64,000 bases of DNA from Sphingomonadaceae bacterium (GCA_030147805.1 JASBUR010000006.1:1-64000), one strand, 5' to 3'. Shown: positions 20,886 through 30,484, counted from the stretch's first letter. Notes: a model not told the origin generated them from the letters alone. Numbers and translations: made by a program.

Positions 20886-22837
20886 CGCATCGCTATCCCA
20901 ACGTCGACCGGCCGATCGCCATCGGGTCGAAGACCGCGCGCAACCGCATCATGATGTCGACGCACGGCCCGCGGCTGCCGCAGGGGCGCTACCTGCGTTA
21001 CCTCGAGGAGCGCGCCGCCGGGGGCATCGGCATCGCCGGCTTCAACCTCGGTCCGCTGGGAGTCATGCAGTTTCCCTTCGGTCCGGGCGTTCCCGCCGAG
21101 CCGAGCATGGACCTCGACGCGATCCCGACGCATCCGCTCACTGCAGCGGGACGCGCCTTCTACGATTCGATGATCCCGACGGTGCGCGAATGGGCGGACA
21201 GCGTGAAGCGCCACGGCGTGATGGCGATCGCGCAGCTGTATCATTCGGGGGGCGCGCAGCATTCGGACAATTTCCAGCCCGTCGTCGCGCCATCCGACGT
21301 CGTCGACGAATATGGCCGCCAGCGCCCGCACCCGCTCACCGATGCCGAGATCGGCGACCTGATCGAGGCCTATGCGCTGTGCGGTCGCCGCGCGCTCGAG
21401 GCGGGCTATGACGCCATCGAGCTGCACGGCGCGCATGGCTATCTCATCCAGCAATTCCTGTCACCGCTGACCAATCACCGAACCGACCGTTGGGGCGGCA
21501 GCTTCGACAACCGCAGCCGCTTCCTCGTCTCGATCATCGAAGCGGTGCGCGCGGCGGTGGGCGACGAGATTGCCGTCGGGCTGCGGCTCACCGGGCGCGA
21601 ACCCGACGGCGGCCTGACCATCGACGACCTGGCCGTCGTGGCAAAGTGCGCCGAGCGCGCCGGCGCCGGCTACATCAGCGTGTCGGGCGGCACCTATTCG
21701 GGCTTCGTGCGCGGCGCCAACCAGGCCTATGTCGCCTCGGCGCTGACCCCGCCCTGCCCCAACGTGCCGGTGTCCTCGGCGCTCAAGCGCGCGGTCTCGA
21801 TTCCGGTGATGGTCGGCGGCTCGATCGCCACGCTCGATCAGGCCGAGCAGGTACTCGCCGCCGGCGGCGCGGACATCGTGTGCATGGTGCGCGCCCTCGT
21901 CGCCGAACCGCGCCTCGTGGCGAAGGGGCTCGCCGGCGACGAGGCGCGGCCGTGCATCGGCGGCAACGAATGCCATTATGGCCGGCCGATCATCTGCGCC
22001 GTAAACCCCGCGGCGGGCCGCGAGGCCGAGATGGAGATCACGCCGGCGCAAGCCGCACGGCGAGTGCTGGTGGTCGGTGCCGGGCCGGCGGGCATCGAAT
22101 GCGCGCTTTGGGCCGCGGCGCGCGGGCATGAGGTCATCCTTGCCGACCAGGCCGCCGAGCCGGGCGGGGCGCTGACCATCCTCGCCCGCAGCTCGCAGCA
22201 ATCGCGCTTCGCCGACTATCTCGCGCATGGCGCCCGCCGGATCGCGGCGGCGCCGATCGACCTGCGCCTCGGCACCAAAGTCGACGCGGCGCTGGCGCGC
22301 GCCATCGCGCCCGACGTCATCGTCGTCGCCGCCGGCGCCGTCTGGACCGGCCGGATCGGCCTGCCGGCGATCGACGCGCTCGCCGACCCCGACCGGCTCG
22401 GGCCGGTGGTCACGGTGATCGGCGGCCGCGACGACCATCTGCCGCCGCTCGTCGCCGCCGAGTATCTGGCGCGCGAGGGCCGGCGCGTGACGCTGCTCGT
22501 CGAGGCGTCGACGCCGGGATCGGCGGTCGAGCCGGCCAGCCTCCACGGCATGATGCGACGGCTGCACGAACGTGGCGTCGCGATCCACCCCTTCACCGCC
22601 GCGACCGATCTGCGCGACGGTGCGCTGATCACGCGCAACACGCTGACCAACGCCCCCGGCCGCCTCGACACGCCGGGCGATCTCGTCGATGCCGACGGCC
22701 GCATCGCCAACACCGCGATGGCGGCGCAGCTGGCGGGAATCGCGCCGCGCCTGCACGTCATCGGCGACGCGCTCGCGCCGCGCCGCATGCTGCATGCGAC
22801 GCTCGACGGCAGCCGGCTGGGCCTGCAGATCGATTAG
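20882..22837 (+). CDS. Old-Yellow-Enzyme / 2,4-dienoyl-CoA reductase-type FMN-FAD oxidoreductase
   Basis: A 651-residue two-part flavoenzyme: an FMN-binding TIM barrel (about 1-340; NRIMMSTHGPRL, HGAHGYLIQQFLSP and NRSRFLVSIIEAVR are typical) and a C-terminal pyridine-nucleotide disulfide oxidoreductase domain (VLVVGAGPAGIECALWAA near 395). Relatives reduce enoyl groups or demethylate N-methyl amines. The 4Fe-4S linker between the parts is unusual: Cys358, Cys364 and Cys372 remain, but position 361 is Gly and the last gap is short (CIGGNECHYGRPIIC). ATGA overlap couples it to the PQQ dehydrogenase, suggesting alcohol oxidation followed by reduction or demethylation. Confidence 0.85.
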   Translation: MTHRYPNVDRPIAIGSKTARNRIMMSTHGPRLPQGRYLRYLEERAAGGIGIAGFNLGPLGVMQFPFGPGVPAEPSMDLDAIPTHPLTAAGRAFYDSMIPTVREWADSVKRHGVMAIAQLYHSGGAQHSDNFQPVVAPSDVVDEYGRQRPHPLTDAEIGDLIEAYALCGRRALEAGYDAIELHGAHGYLIQQFLSPLTNHRTDRWGGSFDNRSRFLVSIIEAVRAAVGDEIAVGLRLTGREPDGGLTIDDLAVVAKCAERAGAGYISVSGGTYSGFVRGANQAYVASALTPPCPNVPVSSALKRAVSIPVMVGGSIATLDQAEQVLAAGGADIVCMVRALVAEPRLVAKGLAGDEARPCIGGNECHYGRPIICAVNPAAGREAEMEITPAQAARRVLVVGAGPAGIECALWAAARGHEVILADQAAEPGGALTILARSSQQSRFADYLAHGARRIAAAPIDLRLGTKVDAALARAIAPDVIVVAAGAVWTGRIGLPAIDALADPDRLGPVVTVIGGRDDHLPPLVAAEYLAREGRRVTLLVEASTPGSAVEPASLHGMMRRLHERGVAIHPFTAATDLRDGALITRNTLTNAPGRLDTPGDLVDADGRIANTAMAAQLAGIAPRLHVIGDALAPRRMLHATLDGSRLGLQID

Positions 22838-22925
22838 GCCCCCGCCCGCAAGGGCCTCCCGCCTCCTCGCGTATCGGTCGGGCGCCGCGCCGCGCTGCGC
22901 GGTCGGCGCCGTCGAACGGTCGCCC

Positions 22926-22958
22926 AAAAAAAGTGCCGCCCAGCCGAGGCTGGACGGC
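22926..22958 (-). terminator. Rho-independent terminator of the amidohydrolase-to-TonB-receptor operon
   Basis: On the minus strand a stem of about 11 pairs (GCCGTCCAGCC with GGCTGGGCGGC, loop TCG) is followed by AC and seven T residues. It lies 29 bases after the stop of the TonB receptor at 22987 and is the clearest intrinsic terminator in the window. Confidence 0.85.
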
Positions 22959-22986
22959 GAGTTCATCGGGAACCGAAAATGTTGCG

Positions 22987-25314
22987 CTAGAAGTCGGCGA
23001 ACAGGCGCACGCCATAGGTGCGCGGCCGGCTGTAGGAGACCGCACCGGCGTAGCCGAAGTCGACCGCCGATTCGTACACCCGGCTGTTGGTGAGATTCTC
23101 GCCGAAGAACTGCAGCGAGAGATTGTCGACGCCGCCGAGCGGAATTTCGGCGAAGGTCAGCCGCGCGTTGAGCAGCTTCTTCTGGCCCGCGCCGAGGCGC
23201 GTATTGTTGGGCGCCAGCGTGTCGATCGGCTGGAAGAAGAAGCTGCTGCGGTAGCTGTATTCGACCCGCGGCGTGATCGTGCCGATGCCGGTGTCGGGAA
23301 GCTCGATCTGCGCGCCGACGTTCCAGGTCCATTTGGCCACCAGCGGGAAGCGGGCGACGTTCGCCAGATTCTGCTCGCCGGCGGCGGTGCGGAAAATATA
23401 CTCCTGATACTTCGGATTGACGTAGCCGAGCGAGCCGTCGAGCTGGAAGCCGCCGCCCGGCAGCAGCGTGCCTTCGAGCTCGAGACCTTCGTAGGTCGCC
23501 TTCGCCGCGTTGCTGGTGAAGTTGGTGTTGGCGACGGCGTCGCGCTGCAGGATCTGCAGATCGTCGTAGAAGGTCTTGAACACCGTGGCGTTGAGACGCG
23601 CACGCCGGTCGAACAGATCGGCCTTGATGCCGCCCTCGATCGCGATCGCCTTCTCCGGATCGAACGGCGGCGAACCGATCTGCGTGGCATTGTAGCCGCC
23701 GGCGCGATAGGCCGAGGCGGCGCGCGCGTAGAGCATGACGAGATCGGTGGCGCGGTAGCTGGCCGACGCCGACCAGCCGAGGTTGTCCCACGACTTGGAG
23801 ACGGGATCGGGACCGAACAGCGTGCCGTTGACTCGCGTCTGGCGCGTCACGTCCTTCTTGTCCTCGGTGTAGCGCAGGCCGCCCGACAGCTCGAGCCGTT
23901 CGTCGAGCGACGCTGGCTTCCAGTTGAGCTGGCCGTAGCCGGCGATCGACCGCGAGTCGAAGCTGAAGAAGCGGACCTGCGTCGTGCGCGCCGACGCGGT
24001 ACCCGTCGCGTTGGGCGCGTTGGTGATCACCGTGATGTCGTCGGTCGCGTGCTCGTCGAAATAATAGAGGCCGACGGCATAGTTGAAGTCGCCGAAGTCG
24101 CCGGTGAGCTGGAGTTCCTGGCTCCACTGATGCTGTTTGACATAGTCGAACGGCGTCACCAGCGGATTGACGTTCTCGATCGGCTGGCCGGCGACCAGCG
24201 GGTTGCTGACCGCGCCGCGCATCGCCGTGCCGCCCAGCTGCCCGCTCTGCCGCTGGTCGAGCTCGCGGTAGCCGGTGATCGACTTGAGCTGGGCGCTGTC
24301 CGACAGGTCGGCAACCACGGTCAGCGTGTCCGACCACGCCTCGGCGGTTGGATCGAACAGGCGCCGCGGATCGATGTTGAAGCCCGCCTCCTGCGGCTCC
24401 GGATTGATGTAGGGCTCGCCGCCGCCGTTGGCGGGCGAGTTGTTGAAGTAAGTCACGGCGTTGGGGTTGGCGAACACCAGCTGGTAGGCGGGCAGCGCGC
24501 CGAGCTTGCTGTAGTCGAGCCGGTTGGTGACCGTGACGGTATCGGACAGGTCGCCCTCGAGCGTCAGGCTCATCGCGAGGTTGTTCGAATAGCCGGCCCA
24601 GTTGCGCTTGCTGCGCCCATTGGTCTGGATGTAGCCGTCGGTATCGCGCTTCTGGAAGGTCAGCTTGGCCTTGACGCTCGAGTCGCCGAGTTCGCCGGTG
24701 TTGAGCACGACCGAGGCCTTGGCGTCGTTGAACCGCCCATAGGAAATCTCGGCCTTGCCGCCGAATTCCTCGGTCGGCCGGCTGGTGACGATCGAGATCG
24801 CGCCGCCGGTGGTGTTGCGGCCGAACAGCGTCCCCTGCGGACCGCGCAGCACCTCGATCCGCTCGACGTCGGGCAGGTCGAAGGCGTTGCCGGTCGGGCG
24901 CGGCTGAACGACGCCATCAACGTAGATGGTGACTGGCGGATCGGCGTCGGCGGTCGAGCCGATCGCACCGATGCCGCGCAGATAGACGATGGTCCCGGCA
25001 CCGTTCGACGGCGCCGCGACGATGTTGAGGTTCGGCGTGACGTTGGCGATCTGCGCGACGTTGGTGATGTTGCGCTCGGTCAGCGAGTCGGCGCTCAGCG
25101 ACGAAACCGACAGCGGCGCGGTCTGGAGATTCTCCACCGTCTTGCGCGCCGTGACGACGATTTCCTCGAGCTGGTTCGCATCCGACTCCGCGACAGGAGC
25201 GGGCGTGCTCGCCGCGTCCTGTGCGGCAGCCGGCGCGGCCGCGATCAGCGCCAGCGCCAGGCCGAAAACCGACGCTCCTTGCATCCAGTGTGGACGCTTC
25301 CCCGTGTGTGTCAT
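22987..25314 (-). CDS. TonB-dependent outer-membrane receptor
   Basis: A 775-residue TonB-dependent channel. The signal peptide ends near AAAQDA (residue 33), EEIVVTARKTVENLQTAP near 50 is the TonB-box/plug start, LRGIGAIGSTADADPP and GPQGTLFGRNTTGG are in the plug, and the protein ends in the barrel-closing YGVRLFADF with a terminal Phe. It is the last gene of a five-gene minus-strand operon (amidohydrolase, amidase, MFS, DapA-like, receptor), 42 bases after the DapA-like gene, and likely imports that operon's substrate. Confidence 0.92.
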   Translation of the reverse strand: MTHTGKRPHWMQGASVFGLALALIAAAPAAAQDAASTPAPVAESDANQLEEIVVTARKTVENLQTAPLSVSSLSADSLTERNITNVAQIANVTPNLNIVAAPSNGAGTIVYLRGIGAIGSTADADPPVTIYVDGVVQPRPTGNAFDLPDVERIEVLRGPQGTLFGRNTTGGAISIVTSRPTEEFGGKAEISYGRFNDAKASVVLNTGELGDSSVKAKLTFQKRDTDGYIQTNGRSKRNWAGYSNNLAMSLTLEGDLSDTVTVTNRLDYSKLGALPAYQLVFANPNAVTYFNNSPANGGGEPYINPEPQEAGFNIDPRRLFDPTAEAWSDTLTVVADLSDSAQLKSITGYRELDQRQSGQLGGTAMRGAVSNPLVAGQPIENVNPLVTPFDYVKQHQWSQELQLTGDFGDFNYAVGLYYFDEHATDDITVITNAPNATGTASARTTQVRFFSFDSRSIAGYGQLNWKPASLDERLELSGGLRYTEDKKDVTRQTRVNGTLFGPDPVSKSWDNLGWSASASYRATDLVMLYARAASAYRAGGYNATQIGSPPFDPEKAIAIEGGIKADLFDRRARLNATVFKTFYDDLQILQRDAVANTNFTSNAAKATYEGLELEGTLLPGGGFQLDGSLGYVNPKYQEYIFRTAAGEQNLANVARFPLVAKWTWNVGAQIELPDTGIGTITPRVEYSYRSSFFFQPIDTLAPNNTRLGAGQKKLLNARLTFAEIPLGGVDNLSLQFFGENLTNSRVYESAVDFGYAGAVSYSRPRTYGVRLFADF

Positions 25315-25356
25315 GGTCTCTTCCTCCCCTATTGTTTTTGGATCGAACGCGTACCG

Positions 25357-26319
25357 CTAAGAACCTGGCCACCCCTCGATGCGCGGGATGTCGAGCTGCT
25401 CGATGACCGCCAGCAGCTTGTCGAGCCGCTCGTCCTCGATGATGAGACGCGGCAGCCGCGAGGTGCCGCCGGCGAGCCCGAGACGATTGAGCGCCGACTT
25501 GGTGACGCGCGTACCGCCGCCCGACAGCGCCGCACCGAACAGCCGGATGAGGCGGCCGAACGCATCCATCATCCCGTCGATGTCCTTGGCCTCGAAGCGG
25601 TCGATGACCGACACGCACAGCTTGGGCGCGATATTGCCTTCGGACGACAGATAGCCGTGGCCGCCGAGCGCCAGCACGGTGAGCCCCTGCATCGGCCCGC
25701 CCACCATCACCTGCACGCGGTCGGCGACCTGGTCGATGAGCGTCGAGAGATAGTGAAGATCGGGATGCGTGCAGTTGATGCCGACGATGTTGGGATAGCG
25801 GTCGACGAGCCTGGCGAGCAGGTCGATCGGCTGCTTGTAGCCGACCGAGAAATGCGTCGAGATCGCCACCGGCAGGTCGGCAGCCTCGAGCACGTCGCTG
25901 AGATAGCGCTCGGCCTCCTGCGGCGTCGGGGCGACGTCATGGCCGACGTCGAGCGAATAGACCTGCGCCGCGTCGACGCCGCAATCCTTCGCCAGCGCGA
26001 GGAACTCGATCATCTGCTTGGCGGTGCGCGGCTCGACGCCCATCGCGCGGACGGGCACCTTGCCCTTCAGCTCGTCGACGGCGATGCGCAAGAGACGCTC
26101 GGTCTCGTCGCGCGTCATCGTATAGCCCTCGCCGCTGCCGCTGCCGCCGACATAGACGCCGATGCCCGCTTCGCGCAGCCGCGCGAGATGGGCGCGGAAC
26201 GCCGGCTCGTCGATCTCGCCGTTCGCATCGAACGGCGTGAGGCTGATGACGAAGGTGCCGCGCTTGATCGCGGAAGGAGTGGACAAGGCGGGGGCCCTTT
26301 CGGTGCTGGTGATGGTCAT
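25357..26319 (-). CDS. DapA/NanA-fold protein lacking the catalytic lysine and tyrosine
   Basis: A 320-residue TIM-barrel protein of the dihydrodipicolinate synthase/N-acetylneuraminate lyase family. GGSGSGEGYTMTRDE near 58-72 is the family's GxxGE region. The Schiff-base Lys (Lys161 of E. coli DapA) is Asn182 here (NIVGINCTH), and the proton-relay Tyr133 is Ser154; the 28-residue spacing between them is kept, so the alignment is firm. Thr44 is also replaced. It therefore cannot work as a usual class I aldolase and may be a hydratase, lyase or isomerase with another mechanism, or a binding protein. The ATG overlaps the MFS stop (ATGA). Confidence 0.85.
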   Translation of the reverse strand: MTITSTERAPALSTPSAIKRGTFVISLTPFDANGEIDEPAFRAHLARLREAGIGVYVGGSGSGEGYTMTRDETERLLRIAVDELKGKVPVRAMGVEPRTAKQMIEFLALAKDCGVDAAQVYSLDVGHDVAPTPQEAERYLSDVLEAADLPVAISTHFSVGYKQPIDLLARLVDRYPNIVGINCTHPDLHYLSTLIDQVADRVQVMVGGPMQGLTVLALGGHGYLSSEGNIAPKLCVSVIDRFEAKDIDGMMDAFGRLIRLFGAALSGGGTRVTKSALNRLGLAGGTSRLPRLIIEDERLDKLLAVIEQLDIPRIEGWPGS

Positions 26320-27578
26320 GCCGCCTCCGCCGGAACGGCGCCGACGCTGCGCTTCGACCCGAGCAGCAGCTGGCTCGCTGCGAACGCCAGCAGCAGCGAC
26401 GCCACGACCAGGAAGGCTTCGCGGTTGCCGACCGCCAGGCGAAGCGGCGTGGTGAGCATCGGATTGACGAACTGGCCGAGGTAGAGCGCGCTCAGCATCA
26501 GCGCCATCGCCTGCGGACGGGCGGCTGGTGTCGCGCGCGTCAGCAGCAGATTGGTGGCGAACACCATCATCGCCCCGCCGGCGAAGCCGGCGATTCCGCA
26601 CGCCGCCACGAACCACAGCGGGCCGAGAGCGACGTACACGAGGAGGTTGCACGACGCGAGGCAGCCGAGCGTGAGCACCAGGATCCAGTGCGAGCCGAGC
26701 GCCTTGAACAGCCGGCCGTAGATCAGGCCCCCGGCGAAATGGCAGGCGGTGCCCGCGGCGAGGATCTGCGCCTGCATCGCCGGGCTCCGGATGCCCTCGG
26801 CGGCGAGCACGAACGGCAGGTTGAGGTAGATGGTGTAGGAGGCGGTGAAGATGCAGAGCAAGGTCAGGTAGATCGGCCACAACGGCCCAATGACGCTGAG
26901 CAGCGGCTGCCGCTCGGTCGCTTCGACGCGCGCGCTGCCGAGCGCCGGCCCGGCGAGCAGCACCAGCAGCATGACCGGCAGCGCGAGCAGGAACATCGCG
27001 AACGGCGCGCGCCAGCCGAAATTCTCGGCGATCTGCCCGGCGAGCAGCAGCGCGCAGAAGCCGGTGGCGGCGAGAAACGCCCGCTGGAAGCCAAGGAACT
27101 GCGGCCGCGCCGCGCCGGTGAAGCGGTCGGCGATCAGCGTCGAGGCGGCAATGGCGATGCCGGCGGAGGCGGCGCCCTGAAGGATGCGCGAGGCGAACAG
27201 CAGGTAGCGGTTGTCGACGACCAGTCCCGCCGAGCCGCCGATCGCATAGACCGCCAGCGCCACGAGCAACATGGTGCGGATGCCGGCGCGCCGCGCCAGC
27301 ACCGCCATGATCGGCCCGCCGAGCATCGCGCCGACGCCGGCCAGCGTGATGATCATCTGCGCGGTGATCGCCCCCGCACCGCCGCCGCCGAAATGCTCGC
27401 CGGCGACGGCGAGACCGGGCGTCAGCGCGGTCTGCATGAGGCCGCCGAACATTCCCGCGACGAGCAGCAGCGTATAGGTCAGCGGCGTGGTCGCCACCGT
27501 CTCGGTGCGCGCCGCCGGAGGACCGGGGAGGGCTCCATCCGGCAGCGGCGCTTCGGGCACGGTGCGCGCGATCGTCAT
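26316..27578 (-). CDS. MFS transporter
   Basis: A 420-residue, 12-segment major facilitator protein. The first helix starts near residue 33 (TYTLLLVAGMFGGLMQ), the loop 2-3 region is LARRAGIRTMLLV, and FNPML-type residues follow in helix 11. It overlaps the amidase stop and the DapA-like start by four bases each, so it is an integral part of this operon and most likely moves its substrate or product across the inner membrane. It is a relative of the transporter at 10672-11883. Confidence 0.88.
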   Translation of the reverse strand: MTIARTVPEAPLPDGALPGPPAARTETVATTPLTYTLLLVAGMFGGLMQTALTPGLAVAGEHFGGGGAGAITAQMIITLAGVGAMLGGPIMAVLARRAGIRTMLLVALAVYAIGGSAGLVVDNRYLLFASRILQGAASAGIAIAASTLIADRFTGAARPQFLGFQRAFLAATGFCALLLAGQIAENFGWRAPFAMFLLALPVMLLVLLAGPALGSARVEATERQPLLSVIGPLWPIYLTLLCIFTASYTIYLNLPFVLAAEGIRSPAMQAQILAAGTACHFAGGLIYGRLFKALGSHWILVLTLGCLASCNLLVYVALGPLWFVAACGIAGFAGGAMMVFATNLLLTRATPAARPQAMALMLSALYLGQFVNPMLTTPLRLAVGNREAFLVVASLLLAFAASQLLLGSKRSVGAVPAEAA

Positions 27579-29032
27579 AGCGCCCCGGCGTGAACGGGTG
27601 GACGGCGATCCTGCCACGGCAGCGCTTCCTCGAGCTGCCGCGACAGTTGCAGCAGCCGCGCATCCTGGCCGATCGGCATGATGAAATGCGCGCCCAGCGG
27701 CAGGCCGTCCTCGGTGGTGCACAGCGGCAGCGTGATCGCGGGCGTGCCGGTCAGATTGGGCAGCGGCAGATGCTGGTTGATGCCGAGCAGGAATTCGATG
27801 AACTCTTCCGCCGTCATGTCGGATTCGAGGCTGGTCTCGCCCAGCCGCGGAATGCCGGTCGCGAGCGACGGCGTCAGCAGCACGTCGTAGCGTTCGAAGA
27901 AGGCGCCGAGGCTGCGCGACAGGCCGTTGATCGCTTCGAGCGTCCCGGCATAGTCGGCGATCGTATAGTCGCCGCCGCGCGACGTCGCGCGCTGGATCAC
28001 CGGCTGCAGCTTCGACAGGTCGATGTCTCCGCCGAACAGCTTGCGCAGGTTGGTCAGCATCACCGCGCTGTCCATGTAATAGATGCTCTTGTAGAGCTCG
28101 CGATAGGCATCGAAGTCGATCTCGGGCTTGTCGACGACGACGCTGTGGCCGAGCGCCTCGAGCGTCCGGCCGACGCGCTCCATCTCGCTGCGCACGTCGT
28201 CGGCGAGATCGCGCGTGTGCCAGCGCATCGACGACAGCGCGACGCGCAGCTTGCCGGGCGGCCGCGCGATCGCCGCGGCGAAGCTTTCGGCCGGCGGGCG
28301 GTACATGATCGCCTCGCCCGGCAGCCCGCCGTGCAGCGCGTCGAGCATCGTCGCCGCGTCGCGCACCGTGCGGGTCACCGCGAAATGCGAAACCTTTGAA
28401 TTGCTGAGGTCCGAGCCCGCCGGGCCCGGGCTGATCCAGCCGCGCGACGGTTTCAGACCGATCAGGCCGTTGCAGCTCGCCGGAAAGCGGGTCGAACCCG
28501 CGGCGTCGCTGGCATGCGCCATCGGCACCATGCCCGAGGCGACCGCGACCCCCGCGCCGGTGCTCGACCCGCCGGCGACGACGTCGGGGCTCCACGGGTT
28601 GTGCGTCGTGCCCTGATGCGCCGACTCGACCGTCACCGTGTACGCCATCTCGGGCATCGTCGTGTGGCCCATGATATTGAGCCCGGCGTCGCGGAAGCGG
28701 CCGACGACATAGCTGTCCTTGGCGGCGACGGGCCGCGCATCCCACTCGGCGAGCAGCCGCGCGCCGAGGTCGCCCATCGGACGCCCCGCTTCGGAAATGC
28801 CGATGCGCTTCAGCAGGAAGGGCACGCCGCGGAAGGGGCCGTCGGGGAGCGTGGACTCATCCAGCTCCTCGACGCGCTCCCGATACACTTCGATGACGGC
28901 GTTGAGCCGCGGATTGAGCGCCTCGATGGCGTCGAGCGCGGTGCGGGCGAGTTCGGTCGGCGAGACCTCCCCCTCCCGCACCAGCGTTGCGAGCCCGGTG
29001 CCGTCGTGGCGCGCATAGTCCGCGAGCTTCAT
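27575..29032 (-). CDS. Amidase (amidase signature family)
   Basis: A 485-residue amidase-signature hydrolase that cuts a carboxamide to acid and amine. The Ser-cisSer-Lys triad is visible: Lys in FLLKR near 75, cis-Ser in GGSSTGAGVAVASG near 155, and the nucleophile Ser in DAAGSTRFPAS near 178. No signal peptide is seen, so it is cytoplasmic. It starts 12 bases after the amidohydrolase and overlaps the MFS gene. Family members range from nylon-oligomer and aryl-acylamide hydrolases to GatA; the lack of GatB/C partners and the context favour a catabolic amidase. Confidence 0.92.
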   Translation of the reverse strand: MKLADYARHDGTGLATLVREGEVSPTELARTALDAIEALNPRLNAVIEVYRERVEELDESTLPDGPFRGVPFLLKRIGISEAGRPMGDLGARLLAEWDARPVAAKDSYVVGRFRDAGLNIMGHTTMPEMAYTVTVESAHQGTTHNPWSPDVVAGGSSTGAGVAVASGMVPMAHASDAAGSTRFPASCNGLIGLKPSRGWISPGPAGSDLSNSKVSHFAVTRTVRDAATMLDALHGGLPGEAIMYRPPAESFAAAIARPPGKLRVALSSMRWHTRDLADDVRSEMERVGRTLEALGHSVVVDKPEIDFDAYRELYKSIYYMDSAVMLTNLRKLFGGDIDLSKLQPVIQRATSRGGDYTIADYAGTLEAINGLSRSLGAFFERYDVLLTPSLATGIPRLGETSLESDMTAEEFIEFLLGINQHLPLPNLTGTPAITLPLCTTEDGLPLGAHFIMPIGQDARLLQLSRQLEEALPWQDRRPPVHAGAL

Positions 29033-29044
29033 CGCCGCCGCATC

Positions 29045-30166
29045 CTACTGACCGAAGCCGAACAGCCGCTCGGCATTGCCGTGCGTGATCAGCTCGCGCT
29101 CCTCGGGCGAGACGCCCGACATCGACGACTGGATCGACTTGAACGAATAGGGCCAGTCGGCGCTGATGTGCGGATAGTCGCTCGACCACAGCACACGGTT
29201 GGCACCGACATATTCGCGGTGCTGCACGCCGAAGGTGTCGGTCATGTAGCCGAAGTGGAAATGCTTCTCGATATATTCGCGCGGCGGCTTCTTGAGCCCG
29301 AACTTCTGCGTCGGCTCGAGCCGGTGATAATTGTTCTCGATCTGCTCCTTGACGTAGGGCACCCAGCCGAAGTCGACCTCGGCGAAATAGACGTCGAGGT
29401 TGGGATAGCGGTCGAACATGCCGCTGAAGATCATCTCGATCATGCGGTTCGGCGCGTCGAAGAAGCGGCCGTAGCCCGGCAGCTTGGCCTTGGTGATCGC
29501 CGGGATCGACTGCGACAGCGCGACGTGGATGGTGAGCGTCAGCCCGCGCTCCTCGAGATAGGCCCAGACGGGATCGTCGTCGGGCGAGATCACCAGCGTG
29601 CCGTTCGGGTAGCAGCCCATCACCACGCCGCGCATGCCGGGATTGTTCTTCAGGGCGCGCTCGATCTCGGCAATCGTCGCCTTGGCGCCGCCGCGGTTGG
29701 GCATCAGCGCCATGCCGGCAAAGCGGTCGGGCGCGTAGGAGACATACTCCGCCATCCAGTCGTTGTAGGCGCGCAGCATGGTCAGGTGATAATCCTCGTC
29801 CTTGTGCGCGAAGAGCGAGATCGCCAGCGCCGGCGACGGATAGAGGACCTCCGCATCGACGCGGTCGCGGTCCATCTCCTCGCAGCGCGCCTTGGGGTCC
29901 CAGCCGCCCTTGCGGACGTCCTCGAAGCGCATCCAGGCGCGCATCTCCTCGGGCTCCATGCCCGCGCACGACGTCCAGCCGAACTTCACCGGCTCGGGAA
30001 TGTTCTCCACCACCCAGGCGTCGCCCTCGTCGAAGCTCTGGATCTTGGGGCAGCGGTCCTGCCAGGCGGCCGGGACGCGCTTGGTCCACAGATCGGCCGG
30101 CTCGGCGACATGGCTGTCGGCGGAAATCAGCCGATATTCCCGGCGGTTCTTCAAGGTATCGAGCAT
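29045..30166 (-). CDS. Metal-dependent amidohydrolase (amidohydrolase_2, ACMSD-like)
   Basis: A 373-residue TIM-barrel hydrolase or decarboxylase of the amidohydrolase_2 group. The first metal motif is degenerate HxE-like (ISADSHVAEPADLW near 17-30), a His follows in TIHVALS, and the conserved metal Asp is in WSSDYPH near 325. Relatives decarboxylate aromatic acids or hydrolyse cyclic amides and esters. The ATG at 30166 is preferred because GGGAG lies 8 bases upstream. It is the first gene of the five-gene operon, so it may perform the first intracellular step or act on the amidase product. Confidence 0.88.
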   Translation of the reverse strand: MLDTLKNRREYRLISADSHVAEPADLWTKRVPAAWQDRCPKIQSFDEGDAWVVENIPEPVKFGWTSCAGMEPEEMRAWMRFEDVRKGGWDPKARCEEMDRDRVDAEVLYPSPALAISLFAHKDEDYHLTMLRAYNDWMAEYVSYAPDRFAGMALMPNRGGAKATIAEIERALKNNPGMRGVVMGCYPNGTLVISPDDDPVWAYLEERGLTLTIHVALSQSIPAITKAKLPGYGRFFDAPNRMIEMIFSGMFDRYPNLDVYFAEVDFGWVPYVKEQIENNYHRLEPTQKFGLKKPPREYIEKHFHFGYMTDTFGVQHREYVGANRVLWSSDYPHISADWPYSFKSIQSSMSGVSPEERELITHGNAERLFGFGQ

Positions 30167-30337
30167 CGTCGTGTCTCCCATATCGTCCAACCGATACGCC
30201 GGACGCACGCCCCCGAACGGCGCGCGAAACGCGGCGCGAACATCTGCGAATGACGAGAAAAATCGGTTGCCGGCTGCGCACAGCCGACCGCTACCTCCCC
30301 ATCGCCTGCCCCCCATTTTTCGGGGCTATTGAGTGAG

Positions 30338-30366
30338 AAGCTAGCTATTGTAGCTATGATAGTCAA
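30338..30366 (-). promoter_or_regulatory. Promoter and operator of the amidohydrolase operon
   Basis: On the minus strand: TTGACT (30366-30361), a 17-base spacer, then TAGCTT (30343-30338). The spacer is made of CTATCATAGCTACAATAG (30362-30345), a dyad with CTAT...ATAG arms. A repressor bound there would block RNA polymerase. The neighbouring FadR-type GntR protein is the obvious candidate. Confidence 0.55.
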
Positions 30367-30484
30367 TTCGGCTAGGAATGATATTTTCGGCGTGGCGAAG
30401 CGATTGAAATCACGCGACGAAGCTTCCGCATCGGCTCGAATGGGCCGCGCCAGCGGAGCATGATCATAACATTTCCGGCGTAAA

